The notes: generated by a model from the sequence alone, not told the origin. Counted from the first letter of the stretch, positions 19,371 to 27,456 are shown. The stretch: 64,000 nucleotides of DNA from an uncultured Gammaproteobacteria bacterium (GCA_902559355.1 CACEHM010000003.1:124001-188000); one strand, 5' to 3'. Made by a program: numbers and translations.

Positions 19371-20576
19371 TTGGATTCTAAAAAATATTATAGTTGGGTA
19401 CTTTATGATTGGGCTAACTCAGCTTATGCAACTATAGTACTTGCAGGTTTCTTTCCTATAATCTTTGCTGAATATTTTGCATCATCCATCCCAGCTTCTG
19501 AAAGAACACTATACCTTGGAATTTCTAATTCATCAGCAAGCCTAATACTTATATTTTTAGCGCCATTATTTGGACTAATGGCTGATAAATTTTCAAATAA
19601 AAAATTATTCTTACTTATATTTGCAAGCTTAAGCATTATCTCTACATTAATATTATCTTTTGTTACTAAGGACAGCTTTGTATTAGCTTCAATACTGTTC
19701 TCTATCTCACTCCTTGGGTTTATGATGTCTAATGTATTTTATGATTCAATGTTATTAAATTTTGAATCTCATAAATACGATAAAATATCTTCAATGGGTT
19801 ATGCACTAGGATATTTAGGTGGCGGCCTGGCTTTTGTATTTACGTTAATATTTCTTTATTTTAATTCAGAATCTACAATTGAAATCATTTCATCGAGTAA
19901 AATATCATTTATTTTTGCTGCCTCTTGGTGGTTAATATTCATGATACCTCTCTTTTTATACTGGCCAGAACAAAAAATAGATTCTAAATCAACTTCTCTG
20001 CTCGATACTTTTAAAGAGATTAAATCAATCAAACCTATTTTTTTATTTCTCCTTGCTTACTGGATATACATAGACGGTGTAGATACTATCATAAGGATGG
20101 CTATTAATTATGGCTTAACTCTGGGATTTAGTTCATCAGACTTACTTATAGCATTATTAGTAACACAATTCGTTGCATTCCCAGGAACTTTAATGATAAA
20201 TAAGATATCTGAGTATTTTACATGTGAATTAGCAATTATAGGCTGTCTAATAATGTACTTAGTAATAACTATCCTTGCATATAGTTTAGATAGTATTTTT
20301 GAATTTTATTTGATTGCATCTCTTATAGGTTTAGTACAAGGAGGCATCCAAGCTTTGAGTCGGTCATACTATGCGCGACTTATCCCAAACAATAAACACT
20401 CAGAATATTTTGGTATTTATAATATGCTAGGTAAATTTGCTGCATTAATTGGACCTTTAATAGTTGGCTTAATAACCTACTTAACACATGATCCTCGTCT
20501 GGGGATGCTTAGCATAGGTTTATTCTTCATTACTGGTATAATACTCTTCAATATTTCAAGAACGATTAATAAGTAA
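19371..20576 (+). CDS. MFS transporter, UMF1 family
   Basis: A 401-residue major facilitator protein with about 12 hydrophobic segments. The N-terminal WVLYDWANSAYATIVLAGFFP is the hallmark of the UMF1 family, related to yeast Atg22; PARLIPNNKHSEYFGIYNM-like sequence (here YYARLIPNNKHSEYFGIYN) near residue 335 is also typical. Substrates of bacterial members are not established. The start is a TTG only ten bases after a tRNA-Ser, with no clear Shine-Dalgarno, and the stop is two bases before a second tRNA-Ser, so all three probably share a transcript. A link to serine metabolism is only a suggestion from position. Confidence 0.85.
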   Translation: MDSKKYYSWVLYDWANSAYATIVLAGFFPIIFAEYFASSIPASERTLYLGISNSSASLILIFLAPLFGLMADKFSNKKLFLLIFASLSIISTLILSFVTKDSFVLASILFSISLLGFMMSNVFYDSMLLNFESHKYDKISSMGYALGYLGGGLAFVFTLIFLYFNSESTIEIISSSKISFIFAASWWLIFMIPLFLYWPEQKIDSKSTSLLDTFKEIKSIKPIFLFLLAYWIYIDGVDTIIRMAINYGLTLGFSSSDLLIALLVTQFVAFPGTLMINKISEYFTCELAIIGCLIMYLVITILAYSLDSIFEFYLIASLIGLVQGGIQALSRSYYARLIPNNKHSEYFGIYNMLGKFAALIGPLIVGLITYLTHDPRLGMLSIGLFFITGIILFNISRTINK

Positions 20577-20578
20577 AT

Positions 20579-20665
20579 GGTAGGTTGGCAGAGTGGTCGA
20601 ATGCGCCACCTTGGAAAGGTGGTTAGCGAGTAATCGTTACAAGGGTTCGAATCCCTTACCTACCT
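20579..20665 (+). tRNA. tRNA-Ser (anticodon GGA)
   Basis: An 87-base class II tRNA. The acceptor stem GGTAGGT pairs with ACCTACC, the anticodon stem CCACC/GGTGG encloses TTGGAAA (anticodon GGA), a long variable arm follows, and the T arm is AAGGG-TTCGAAT-CCCTT. It reads UCC/UCU codons. CCA is not encoded, and the discriminator base (20665) is again T rather than G. It begins two bases after the MFS stop, with no obvious promoter of its own. Confidence 0.94.
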
Positions 20666-20731
20666 TATTATAACGGACTAGTAAATTGCTATAACATCAC
20701 TTGAAAGGCATGATAAAATACATGTCAATAG

Positions 20732-21190
20732 ATGAATCAGTCAATAAGAAAGCTCAATGATAGTGAACAAAGAAGCGTTAATCTTGCTGTAGACTTTCTT
20801 GTACCTTATGTACACTCAATTGTAGAAATATCATCCGAAGTTGATTTGCCAATTGATAAATTTAAAGAAGGTATAAGAAATTTATACTTTACCGTAGACT
20901 CAGAAGATAGAGGTCGTATTGAGGCTTCTGCTAAGCATAATAATTTTGATTTTTCTCTTCTCTACACTGGCACTAGAAGTTTTGTTTTAAAAATTACCGG
21001 CTATGATAACTTCAATGGCTTTGTTTACATGGAAACAAATAAAGGTATGAATATTCATGATGATTTAAGCTCTGGAAATGAACATATCTCTAACGAAATT
21101 ATGAACCAATTCCTTAAGTACTATAAGAGTCCTTATTTAGTTACAGATACATACAAAGAATTTATCACACAAGGGAAAAACTTTATATGA
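20732..21190 (+). CDS. Hypothetical protein, unrecognised family
   Basis: A 152-residue soluble protein that I do not recognise. It has no signal peptide, membrane segment or cysteine. The N-terminal half looks helical and acidic (RSVNLAVDFLVPYVHSIVEI, then VDLPIDKFKEGIRNLYF); the middle is beta-like (FSLLYTGTRSFVLKITGYDNFNGFVYME), and the C terminus is helical again. The ATG at 20732 is the first usable one, because earlier ATGs at 20710 and 20722 run into stops. It ends in an ATGA overlap with ugd, so the two are probably co-translated. That coupling and the codon-like composition argue that it is a real gene. Confidence 0.75.
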   Translation: MNQSIRKLNDSEQRSVNLAVDFLVPYVHSIVEISSEVDLPIDKFKEGIRNLYFTVDSEDRGRIEASAKHNNFDFSLLYTGTRSFVLKITGYDNFNGFVYMETNKGMNIHDDLSSGNEHISNEIMNQFLKYYKSPYLVTDTYKEFITQGKNFI

Positions 21191-22356
21191 AAGTATCTAT
21201 TATTGGAATGGGCTATGTAGGGCTGTCAAATGCAGTATTGCTATCATTAAAGAATAATGTTGTCTGTCATGATATTGACACTTCAAAGCTTGATTGCATA
21301 AATAAACGTATATCACCAATAAAAGACAGTTTAATTTCTAGTTACTTTAAAAATAAAAAACTAAGATTAACAACTTCAGAATGCATAGACAAAGAAATGT
21401 CTAAATCAGACTTTATAATTATCTCAACACCAACTGACTTTGATACTCAAAAAAAGACTTTCAATACCTCGTCTATTGATGTAATTTTAAAAAAACTAAA
21501 TTCTTTAAAATCTACAGCATGCATTATTATTAAATCTACATTACCTATTGGATATACAAAAAAAGTTAATAGTTTATATAAAAAACTTAAAATATATTTC
21601 TCTCCAGAATTCCTCCGTGAAGGCAAAGCATTGTATGATAATCTTTACCCATCTAGGATAATAGTGGGTGGAAAAGATAAAGGTGCAAAAAAATTTGCTA
21701 ATTTGTTAAAAAAATCTAGTTTAAAAAAAAATATAAAAATTCTATTTATGGATAGCAGTGAGGCTGAGTCTGTAAAACTTTTTTCAAATAGTTATCTTGC
21801 GGCACGTATTTCTTTTTTTAATGAGCTTGATTCCTTCTCTATATCTAATAGTTTTGATTCTAAACAACTAATTGATGGTATTTGCTCTGATCCAAGAATA
21901 GGTAATGGATATAATAATCCATCATTTGGATATGGAGGTTACTGCCTCCCTAAAGATACCAAACAGCTTGAAGCTAGCTTCGATTCTATCCCAAACTCGA
22001 TGATCAAATCATTAAATAAATCAAATCAACTTAGGAAAAAGTGTATTGTTGATGATTTATTAAAAACTAAAGTAAAAAATATTGGGATATATCAACTAGC
22101 TATGAAAAAGGGGTCTGATAACTTTAGACATTCGAGTATTATTGATATAATAAAATTACTTAAAAATAAAGGTAAAAATATTTATGTCCATGAGCCTTTG
22201 ATTACCAATCAAAGTAAAATCTATGGGTGTACTTTAATCAATGATTTTGATTTATTTGTGAAAAAAGTAAACCTTATTGTAACTAATAGATTATCGAGCA
22301 GACTTAAAAAGGTGTCAAAAAGGATTTATACAAGAGATATATATGGAGAAAACTAA
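21187..22356 (+). CDS. ugd: UDP-glucose 6-dehydrogenase
   Basis: A 389-residue nucleotide-sugar dehydrogenase, probably oxidising UDP-glucose to UDP-glucuronate for surface polysaccharide. The N-terminal NAD loop is IIGMGYVGLSNAVLL, the central hinge includes FSPEFLREGKALYDNLYPSRIIVGG, and the catalytic cysteine is C253 in FGYGGYCLPKDT. The length equals the short E. coli Ugd type (388). The C-terminal domain has the usual PLI and VTNR elements. It overlaps the upstream unknown gene by four bases and the ferredoxin gene by one (TAATG). No glycosyltransferases accompany it, so the destination polymer is unknown; GDP-mannose or ManNAc dehydrogenase activity cannot be excluded. Confidence 0.9.
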   Translation: MKVSIIGMGYVGLSNAVLLSLKNNVVCHDIDTSKLDCINKRISPIKDSLISSYFKNKKLRLTTSECIDKEMSKSDFIIISTPTDFDTQKKTFNTSSIDVILKKLNSLKSTACIIIKSTLPIGYTKKVNSLYKKLKIYFSPEFLREGKALYDNLYPSRIIVGGKDKGAKKFANLLKKSSLKKNIKILFMDSSEAESVKLFSNSYLAARISFFNELDSFSISNSFDSKQLIDGICSDPRIGNGYNNPSFGYGGYCLPKDTKQLEASFDSIPNSMIKSLNKSNQLRKKCIVDDLLKTKVKNIGIYQLAMKKGSDNFRHSSIIDIIKLLKNKGKNIYVHEPLITNQSKIYGCTLINDFDLFVKKVNLIVTNRLSSRLKKVSKRIYTRDIYGEN

Positions 22357-22688
22357 TGTCAGTCAAGATTAACTTTGTCAGAGGGGATGAAGTGTTAACA
22401 ACAACTATGAGTGTAGGACGCACTATGTTAGATGCTGCAAAAAAACTTAATATACCGGAAATACCAGCTATCTGTAATGGATCATGCAATTGTGGAACTT
22501 GCCATGTTCATATTGATCCTGAATGGGTCAATAAAATTGAACCCATGGATACTGGCTCTATGGAACTATTCATGTTAGAGAGATCTGAACATTATGATGA
22601 AAATAGAAGCAGGCTATGTTGCCAAATGGATATTTATGATGTCTATGAAGGACTTACAGTTCATTTAGTTGATAACAGAAAAGATTAG
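22356..22688 (+). CDS. [2Fe-2S] ferredoxin, adrenodoxin/putidaredoxin type
   Basis: A 110-residue electron carrier. The cluster ligands are C40-x5-C46-x2-C49 and a distal cysteine at 88 or 89 in SRLCCQM; C44 is an extra cysteine inside the loop. The CGTCHVHIDPEW stretch and the second motif resemble ferredoxins that serve P450s or ISC assembly; the IDPEW segment favours the P450-type group. No reductase, P450 or isc gene is near. It starts in a TAATG overlap with ugd, an unusual neighbour, and is followed four bases later by the cupin gene. The partner enzyme is unknown. Confidence 0.88.
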   Translation: MSVKINFVRGDEVLTTTMSVGRTMLDAAKKLNIPEIPAICNGSCNCGTCHVHIDPEWVNKIEPMDTGSMELFMLERSEHYDENRSRLCCQMDIYDVYEGLTVHLVDNRKD

Positions 22689-22692
22689 CATA

Positions 22693-23358
22693 ATGTTGAA
22701 TCAAAATTTTCATGAAAAAGTCGTACTAAAGTCATCACAACTAACACCTGTTAGTTCGCCATGTGACGGAGTTGAGAGAACTCTTTTGGAGAGAAATGAA
22801 AATTCAGAATATGCCATATCCACAACGATTGTAGAATTTAAACCAAATTCTTTTTTTAATGAACATGTCCATGATTCAGGAGAAGAACTACTTGTGTTGG
22901 AAGGAACTTTTTCAGATGAGTTTGGGGATTATCCTGCTGGAACCTATATTAGGAATCCTCATAATACTAAACACAGTCCCTTCAGTAAAAATGGCTGTAG
23001 GCTTCTAGTAAAGTTAAGACAATTTGATCCTATGGATAATAAACAAGTTATTATAAATACGAACAATGAACCTTGGCTTCCAGGTCTAGTTCAAGGCCTT
23101 AAAGTCATGCCTTTACATAATTATGAATATGAGAGTACAGCTCTTGTCAAATGGGACTCAAACACTGAGTTTAGTTTCCACCAGCATCATGGTGGAGAGG
23201 AAATATTTGTACTTAAAGGAACTTTCTATGATGAATTTGGAAAATATCCAGAACAAACTTGGATAAGAAGTCCTCATATGAGCAAGCACAAACCTTTCAC
23301 ACTGAGTGATGGCGCACTAATATTTGTTAAAACAGGCCATTTATTAAATAAAAAATAA
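22693..23358 (+). CDS. Double-cupin (ChrR-like) protein
   Basis: A protein of 221 residues made of two similar cupin modules. Module 1 has FFNEHVHDSGEELLVLEGTF followed by DEFGDYPAGTYIRNPHNTKHSPF; module 2 has FSFHQHHGGEEIFVLKGTF followed by DEFGKYPEQTWIRSPHMSKHKPF. Histidine and glutamate clusters of each module could bind a metal. The pattern matches the C-terminal cupin of ChrR anti-sigma factors, but no ChrR-type zinc-binding anti-sigma domain is present. I chose the ATG at 22693 over an upstream TTG at 22669 that would overlap the ferredoxin. dnaX starts one base after the stop. Function unknown; a dioxygenase-like or redox-linked role is speculative. Confidence 0.82.
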   Translation: MLNQNFHEKVVLKSSQLTPVSSPCDGVERTLLERNENSEYAISTTIVEFKPNSFFNEHVHDSGEELLVLEGTFSDEFGDYPAGTYIRNPHNTKHSPFSKNGCRLLVKLRQFDPMDNKQVIINTNNEPWLPGLVQGLKVMPLHNYEYESTALVKWDSNTEFSFHQHHGGEEIFVLKGTFYDEFGKYPEQTWIRSPHMSKHKPFTLSDGALIFVKTGHLLNKK

Positions 23359-23359
23359 A

Positions 23360-24907
23360 ATGAACGATAAAATACTAGCATTAAAATATAGACCTCATTT
23401 TTTCGATGAGGTTGTAGGGCAAGAGTTTTGCGTACAATCACTAAGTAATTCCATTAATCTTAATAAACTACACAATGCCTATCTATTTTCAGGTACAAGA
23501 GGTGTGGGGAAAACAACTATTGCAAGAATATTTGCAAAATCTTTATTATGTAAGGAGGGTATAAGTGCTACCCCTTGCGGTAAATGCGATTCATGTCTTG
23601 GAATTGATAATAACAATAATCTCGATCTTATAGAAATTGATGCAGCATCAAGAACAAAAGTAGAAGATACACGTACACTTATGGAAAATGTTCAATATGC
23701 TCCTACATCATCACGGTTTAAAATATATCTGATTGATGAAGTTCATATGCTATCAACCAAAAGTTTCAATGCCTTGCTTAAAACTATTGAAGAGCCACCA
23801 GAACATGTGAAATTTTTACTTGCCACTACTGAACCCGATAAACTTCCAGAAACTGTTATATCAAGATGTCTACATTTCAAACTTGAACCAATTACTAATG
23901 AAGAACTTGGAGAACATATTAAAAAAGTATTAGAGTCTGAAAATATTAACTTTGAAAAAGATGTTCCTGAAATAATCTCAAATGCAGCCAGAGGTAGCGC
24001 AAGAGATTCCATGAGTATATTAGAACAATGTATTTCTTATACTAATGGGGATCTTAAAAAAGATAAAATCTCTCAACTACTTGGATTAATTGAAAACACT
24101 CTCATTGATCAAATTATTCATGCCCTTTATGAGAATTCTATTTCAGAAATTAATGATGTCTTAAAGTCTTCAAATATATCTGATTATTCAAAATTGCTCG
24201 ATTGTTTAATTGAACGTATTTTCCAGATTTCTATATCACGATCATTGAATAAGAATGATTTTAACTTACCTAATAATTTTCTAAATACAGATATTAGTCT
24301 TCAAGATCTGCAGCTTTGGTATTCCATTTTAATGCAATCTAAGGAGCAAATGTTCAATGCTGTATCTAAGGCTGATCACTTAATGATGATACTTCTACGT
24401 ATATCATTATTTACTGAATATCCTGATCAAGTTAAATCTAATATTAATAATCAAAGAAAAGATACTGCTATTTTAACTGATTCTAAAAAAAAAAATGAAA
24501 CCGTAGCCGAAGATAGTATCTCTCAAAGTGTTGTTGATATATCTATGTGGAAAAAAACTATTGATAGTTTTAAATTACAAGGATTAATGCTTGATCTTGC
24601 TAATAATTCTATTCTTGACTTGAAAAATGATGCAACAATTTTGATTATAGATAAATCCAAAGAAAATACTTATCCAAAAAAATGCATCACGGATTTCAGT
24701 ATATTAATATGCTCAAATTTCAAAAGCGATCATGTGTTGACAATAGAATATAGAGAAAACATAAACACACTATATAAAAAATCTATCACCGATGGTATTA
24801 AATCAAAAAATGATATGTACGAGGCCATCAAAGATAATAATGATCTCAAAGAAATAGAGAGTGTATTTGGTGCTAAAATAGATAAAGATAATATTAGTAA
24901 ACTTTGA
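23360..24907 (+). CDS. dnaX: DNA polymerase III subunit tau (and probably gamma)
   Basis: A 515-residue clamp-loader subunit. Walker A is FSGTRGVGKTTIARIF at about 43-58, the zinc module has three visible cysteines in CGKCDSC plus an earlier one, Walker B is YLIDEVHMLS, and the sensor region ATTEPDKLPETVISRC follows. AAA+ domains I-II and the collar domain III run to about residue 370; the remaining 140 residues are the tau-specific tail, shorter than in E. coli (643 total). An A11 tract at codons 376-379 sits at the junction and may generate a 379-residue gamma form. It heads dnaX-ybaB-recR and starts one base after the cupin stop. Confidence 0.95.
   Translation: MNDKILALKYRPHFFDEVVGQEFCVQSLSNSINLNKLHNAYLFSGTRGVGKTTIARIFAKSLLCKEGISATPCGKCDSCLGIDNNNNLDLIEIDAASRTKVEDTRTLMENVQYAPTSSRFKIYLIDEVHMLSTKSFNALLKTIEEPPEHVKFLLATTEPDKLPETVISRCLHFKLEPITNEELGEHIKKVLESENINFEKDVPEIISNAARGSARDSMSILEQCISYTNGDLKKDKISQLLGLIENTLIDQIIHALYENSISEINDVLKSSNISDYSKLLDCLIERIFQISISRSLNKNDFNLPNNFLNTDISLQDLQLWYSILMQSKEQMFNAVSKADHLMMILLRISLFTEYPDQVKSNINNQRKDTAILTDSKKKNETVAEDSISQSVVDISMWKKTIDSFKLQGLMLDLANNSILDLKNDATILIIDKSKENTYPKKCITDFSILICSNFKSDHVLTIEYRENINTLYKKSITDGIKSKNDMYEAIKDNNDLKEIESVFGAKIDKDNISKL
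24485..24495 (+). other. Candidate frameshift/slippage site in dnaX (A11)
   Basis: Eleven consecutive A residues follow codon 375, read in frame as AAA AAA AAA AAT. A -1 change of frame reads one more AAA and then TGA at 24496-24498, giving a 379-residue product. The other frame stops at TAG, 24504-24506. Both alternatives therefore end right after domain III, as in the gamma subunits of E. coli (ribosomal) and Thermus thermophilus (transcriptional slippage). I see no strong downstream hairpin or upstream Shine-Dalgarno stimulator, which favours polymerase slippage. Confidence 0.6.
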
Positions 24908-24922
24908 ACTGGAGAAATATTT

Positions 24923-25231
24923 ATGGGAATGTTTGATAAGATGAAAGACGCTAAAAATATGTATAGCAACATTAAAAAGGCTCAGAACGAAATTAATAAG
25001 ATAAAGGTTGAAGGATCAGCTGGAGCCGGAGCAGTTAAAGTAACAGTGAAGGGCAATCATCAGGTAGTAAGTATAGAGATAGATAATGGTACACACACTG
25101 GTAACAAAAAGATTCTTGAAGATTACCTCGTCGCTGCATGTAACGATGCAATGAACAAGCTTGAAAAAGAAACAAAAGATAAAATGGGTAGTGTTATGAA
25201 CTTACCAGGTGGAATGAAACTCCCTTTTTGA
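24923..25231 (+). CDS. ybaB: YbaB/EbfC family nucleoid-associated protein
   Basis: A 102-residue DNA-binding protein that dimerises in a tweezer-like fold. The N-terminal helix (MFDKMKDAKNMYSNIKKAQNEINKIKVEGSAG begins the family pattern) leads to the strand VKVTVKGNHQVVSIEID, and the C-terminal helix ends in a glycine-rich NLPGGMKLPF tail as usual. The ATG has a TGGAG Shine-Dalgarno at about 24909-24913. Its place between dnaX and recR is conserved across bacteria, which settles the assignment. Confidence 0.95.
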   Translation: MGMFDKMKDAKNMYSNIKKAQNEINKIKVEGSAGAGAVKVTVKGNHQVVSIEIDNGTHTGNKKILEDYLVAACNDAMNKLEKETKDKMGSVMNLPGGMKLPF

Positions 25232-25234
25232 CAT

Positions 25235-25855
25235 ATGATTAAATCTAAATATCTTGAGAACTTGATTGATGCAATAACTATACTTCCGGGTGTAGGAAGA
25301 AAAAGTGCACAACGAATGGCTTACCAGCTTTTAAATACTAATCCTGAAAAATCTCTTCATCTATCACAGGAATTAAAAAATATTGATACAAAAATATCTA
25401 AATGTTTAGTATGTGGAGTTTTTATGGATATTGAGGAAGTTGAAAAACAATCATCTAATTCTTGTCATATATGCGAAAGACAAAATCGTGACACTTCTAT
25501 AATTTGTGTAATAGAATCAGCAAGCGATGTCTACACAATTGATGAAAGCACGAATTACAATGGATATTACTTCGTACTTCAAGGTAATCTTTCTCCCATT
25601 GATGGTAGAGGTCCTTCAGAAATTGGTTTAGATAAACTAGAAAAAAGGCTTTCAGAAAAAAATATCAAGGAATTAATTTTAGCTACTAACACGACAATAG
25701 AGGGTGAAGCTACCGCCCATTATATAAAAAATATGGCTACTATAAATAGTATTAAGGTTTCAAGACTTGCATTTGGTCTACCACTTAACGGAGAGATTGG
25801 ATTTTTAGATAACGAAACTATATCACATGCTTTTAATGAGAGAAAAATACTCTAA
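25235..25855 (+). CDS. recR: Recombination mediator RecR
   Basis: A 206-residue protein of the RecFOR pathway that helps load RecA at single-stranded gaps. It has an N-terminal helix-hairpin-helix (LPGVGRKSAQRMAYQLL), a zinc finger with cysteines in CLVCGVF and SCHICERQNRD, and a Toprim domain starting IICVIESASDVYTIDES and containing TNTTIEGEATAHYI. The C-terminal LAFGLPLNGEIGFLDNETI is the family signature. The ring partner recO is encoded at 36.0 kb in this window. The 3' end overlaps the convergent phhB by four bases. Confidence 0.96.
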   Translation: MIKSKYLENLIDAITILPGVGRKSAQRMAYQLLNTNPEKSLHLSQELKNIDTKISKCLVCGVFMDIEEVEKQSSNSCHICERQNRDTSIICVIESASDVYTIDESTNYNGYYFVLQGNLSPIDGRGPSEIGLDKLEKRLSEKNIKELILATNTTIEGEATAHYIKNMATINSIKVSRLAFGLPLNGEIGFLDNETISHAFNERKIL

Positions 25856-26190
25856 ATAGATGTAATCTTATCTACTTTTGCTGCACAAATGAAATCATTC
25901 TCTGATAGACCATCAATTGCATAAGTAAAATATTTTACTACAGCAGTATTATAACCAAACGTTATTTCTGGATGATGGTCTTCATTATGAGAGATATGTA
26001 TTATTAAATTAACTAAAGATGTAATTTCATGATGATTCTTACATGTAAATATTCTTTGTATGCTTTTTACATCGGCATTCAATGACCAGTCCTTGTTAAG
26101 ATTTTCTAAATAACTAAGACACTTGTCTTTTGACAGTGGGTCCAATCCACCTTCGCATGGTAAACATTTCTTTTTATCTAAATCATTCAT
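25852..26190 (-). CDS. phhB: Pterin-4a-carbinolamine dehydratase
   Basis: A 112-residue PCD/DCoH-type enzyme that dehydrates 4a-hydroxytetrahydropterin, recycling the cofactor of phenylalanine hydroxylase. The N-terminal KKKCLPCEGGLDPLS is the bacterial family start, and the active-site segment HISHNEDHHPEITFGYNTAVVKYFTY carries the conserved histidines. No aromatic amino acid hydroxylase gene is visible here; in many bacteria the protein is kept without one and may serve pterin maintenance. Its start overlaps the M48 protease stop by eight bases, so the two are cotranscribed. Confidence 0.93.
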   Translation of the reverse strand: MNDLDKKKCLPCEGGLDPLSKDKCLSYLENLNKDWSLNADVKSIQRIFTCKNHHEITSLVNLIIHISHNEDHHPEITFGYNTAVVKYFTYAIDGLSENDFICAAKVDKITSI

Positions 26191-27409
26191 TATTACTCCT
26201 GAGATTATTGATTCTCTCTAATACTGTTGGATGAGAAAAATAGAACATGGCATAAAACTTATTTGGTATCAAAAATGAAAGATTAGATTTATAAAGTTTC
26301 ACTAATGATGATATCAAATGCTCTTTTTGAACTTGTTTCGACGCAAACACATCTGCTTCATATTCATTTTTTCGAGATAGTGTAGAGAAAAATGGATCAG
26401 TAAAAAAACTTATTATTTGGTAGGTGAAAAACAGAGCTATGAGTTGAGAGCTTGCACTATTATTTAAATTCAATATTTCAAGATAATTACTATTATTTAC
26501 AAGTTGTGATATCAGAAACATTCCAATGAAAATTATAAAAGTAGATATACCAAGTGATTTAGTTATATGGTTATGTTTATAGTGGCCAATTTCATGTGCT
26601 AAAACTGCTTTAATTTCTTTTGGCGAAAGAAGATCAATAAGCGTGTCATAAAAAACTATCCTTCTGTTTTTACTAAAACCAGTGAAGTATGCATTTGGAT
26701 GTTTTGATCTTTTTGATCGATCCATAACAAACAAATTTTCAATAGAAAAATCTGTTCTTTCAGATAAATCTTTAATTTCATCTTTTATATTTTCATTTTG
26801 TAATTTTTTGAATTTATTAAATATTGGTGAAATATAAGTAGGGTATATAAACATACTTATTATAATTACTAAAAACATAGTTAATGACATTAATAACCAC
26901 CAAAGATTTTGAAAAGAAACTATATAGAAAAAAACTAAACTCAAAAGAGAAACAACTATAAGAGTCAATAATAGCGATATTAAATTATCTTTAAAAAATA
27001 ATAGCTTTGTAGATGTATTAAATTCATACCTACTCTCAATAACAAAATTAGAGTAAAAAGAAAATGGAAGCATAGAAATATGAACAATAAGATATGTTAT
27101 TAATATACTCGATAAATCAATTAAATATAAACTTAAATCATAACTATTAAGAGATTCATTTATATACTTGAATAGCCCAGCTAATAAAAGTGTGTATATA
27201 TATCCAACATAAAAAATATTTTTGATTATCGACAGATGTAATTTTGAAATATTATACTCGCGAGATTTTTTATCATTTTCTTCACTTATATCGAGTAATT
27301 GCATTGATTTGGCATCTATTTTTGAATGTTTTATTGTATAGATTTGCAATGTGTCTAAAGCTAGTTTTGCAAATAGATAAATAAAAAGAATTATGGTTAC
27401 TTCAATCAT
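26183..27409 (-). CDS. M48 family zinc metalloprotease (Ste24-like)
   Basis: A 408-residue integral membrane protease. The zinc motif is HEIGHYKHNH near residue 270, and the third ligand lies in KNEYEADVFASKQ near residue 350. Seven or so hydrophobic segments flank the catalytic domain, and the overall length and architecture match the CAAX prenyl protease Ste24 type rather than the shorter HtpX. Bacterial members probably degrade or process membrane proteins; prenylated substrates are not expected. SHPTVLERINNL at the C terminus is also family-typical. It precedes phhB on the same strand. Confidence 0.9.
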   Translation of the reverse strand: MIEVTIILFIYLFAKLALDTLQIYTIKHSKIDAKSMQLLDISEENDKKSREYNISKLHLSIIKNIFYVGYIYTLLLAGLFKYINESLNSYDLSLYLIDLSSILITYLIVHISMLPFSFYSNFVIESRYEFNTSTKLLFFKDNLISLLLTLIVVSLLSLVFFYIVSFQNLWWLLMSLTMFLVIIISMFIYPTYISPIFNKFKKLQNENIKDEIKDLSERTDFSIENLFVMDRSKRSKHPNAYFTGFSKNRRIVFYDTLIDLLSPKEIKAVLAHEIGHYKHNHITKSLGISTFIIFIGMFLISQLVNNSNYLEILNLNNSASSQLIALFFTYQIISFFTDPFFSTLSRKNEYEADVFASKQVQKEHLISSLVKLYKSNLSFLIPNKFYAMFYFSHPTVLERINNLRSNNE

Positions 27410-27456
27410 TTTTTTTGTGGTTTTACTTTATACTCCAATTATACTAATCTTAGCGG

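Noticed and set aside
19243-20731. Possible genomic island flanked by the two tRNA-Ser genes
   Set aside because: The two tRNAs are different isoacceptors, not att duplications; there is no integrase and no direct repeat, and composition looks like the rest.
22669-22692. Upstream TTG start for the cupin gene, overlapping the ferredoxin gene
   Set aside because: It would add eight non-conserved residues and a 20-base overlap, whereas an ATG lies four bases after the ferredoxin stop.
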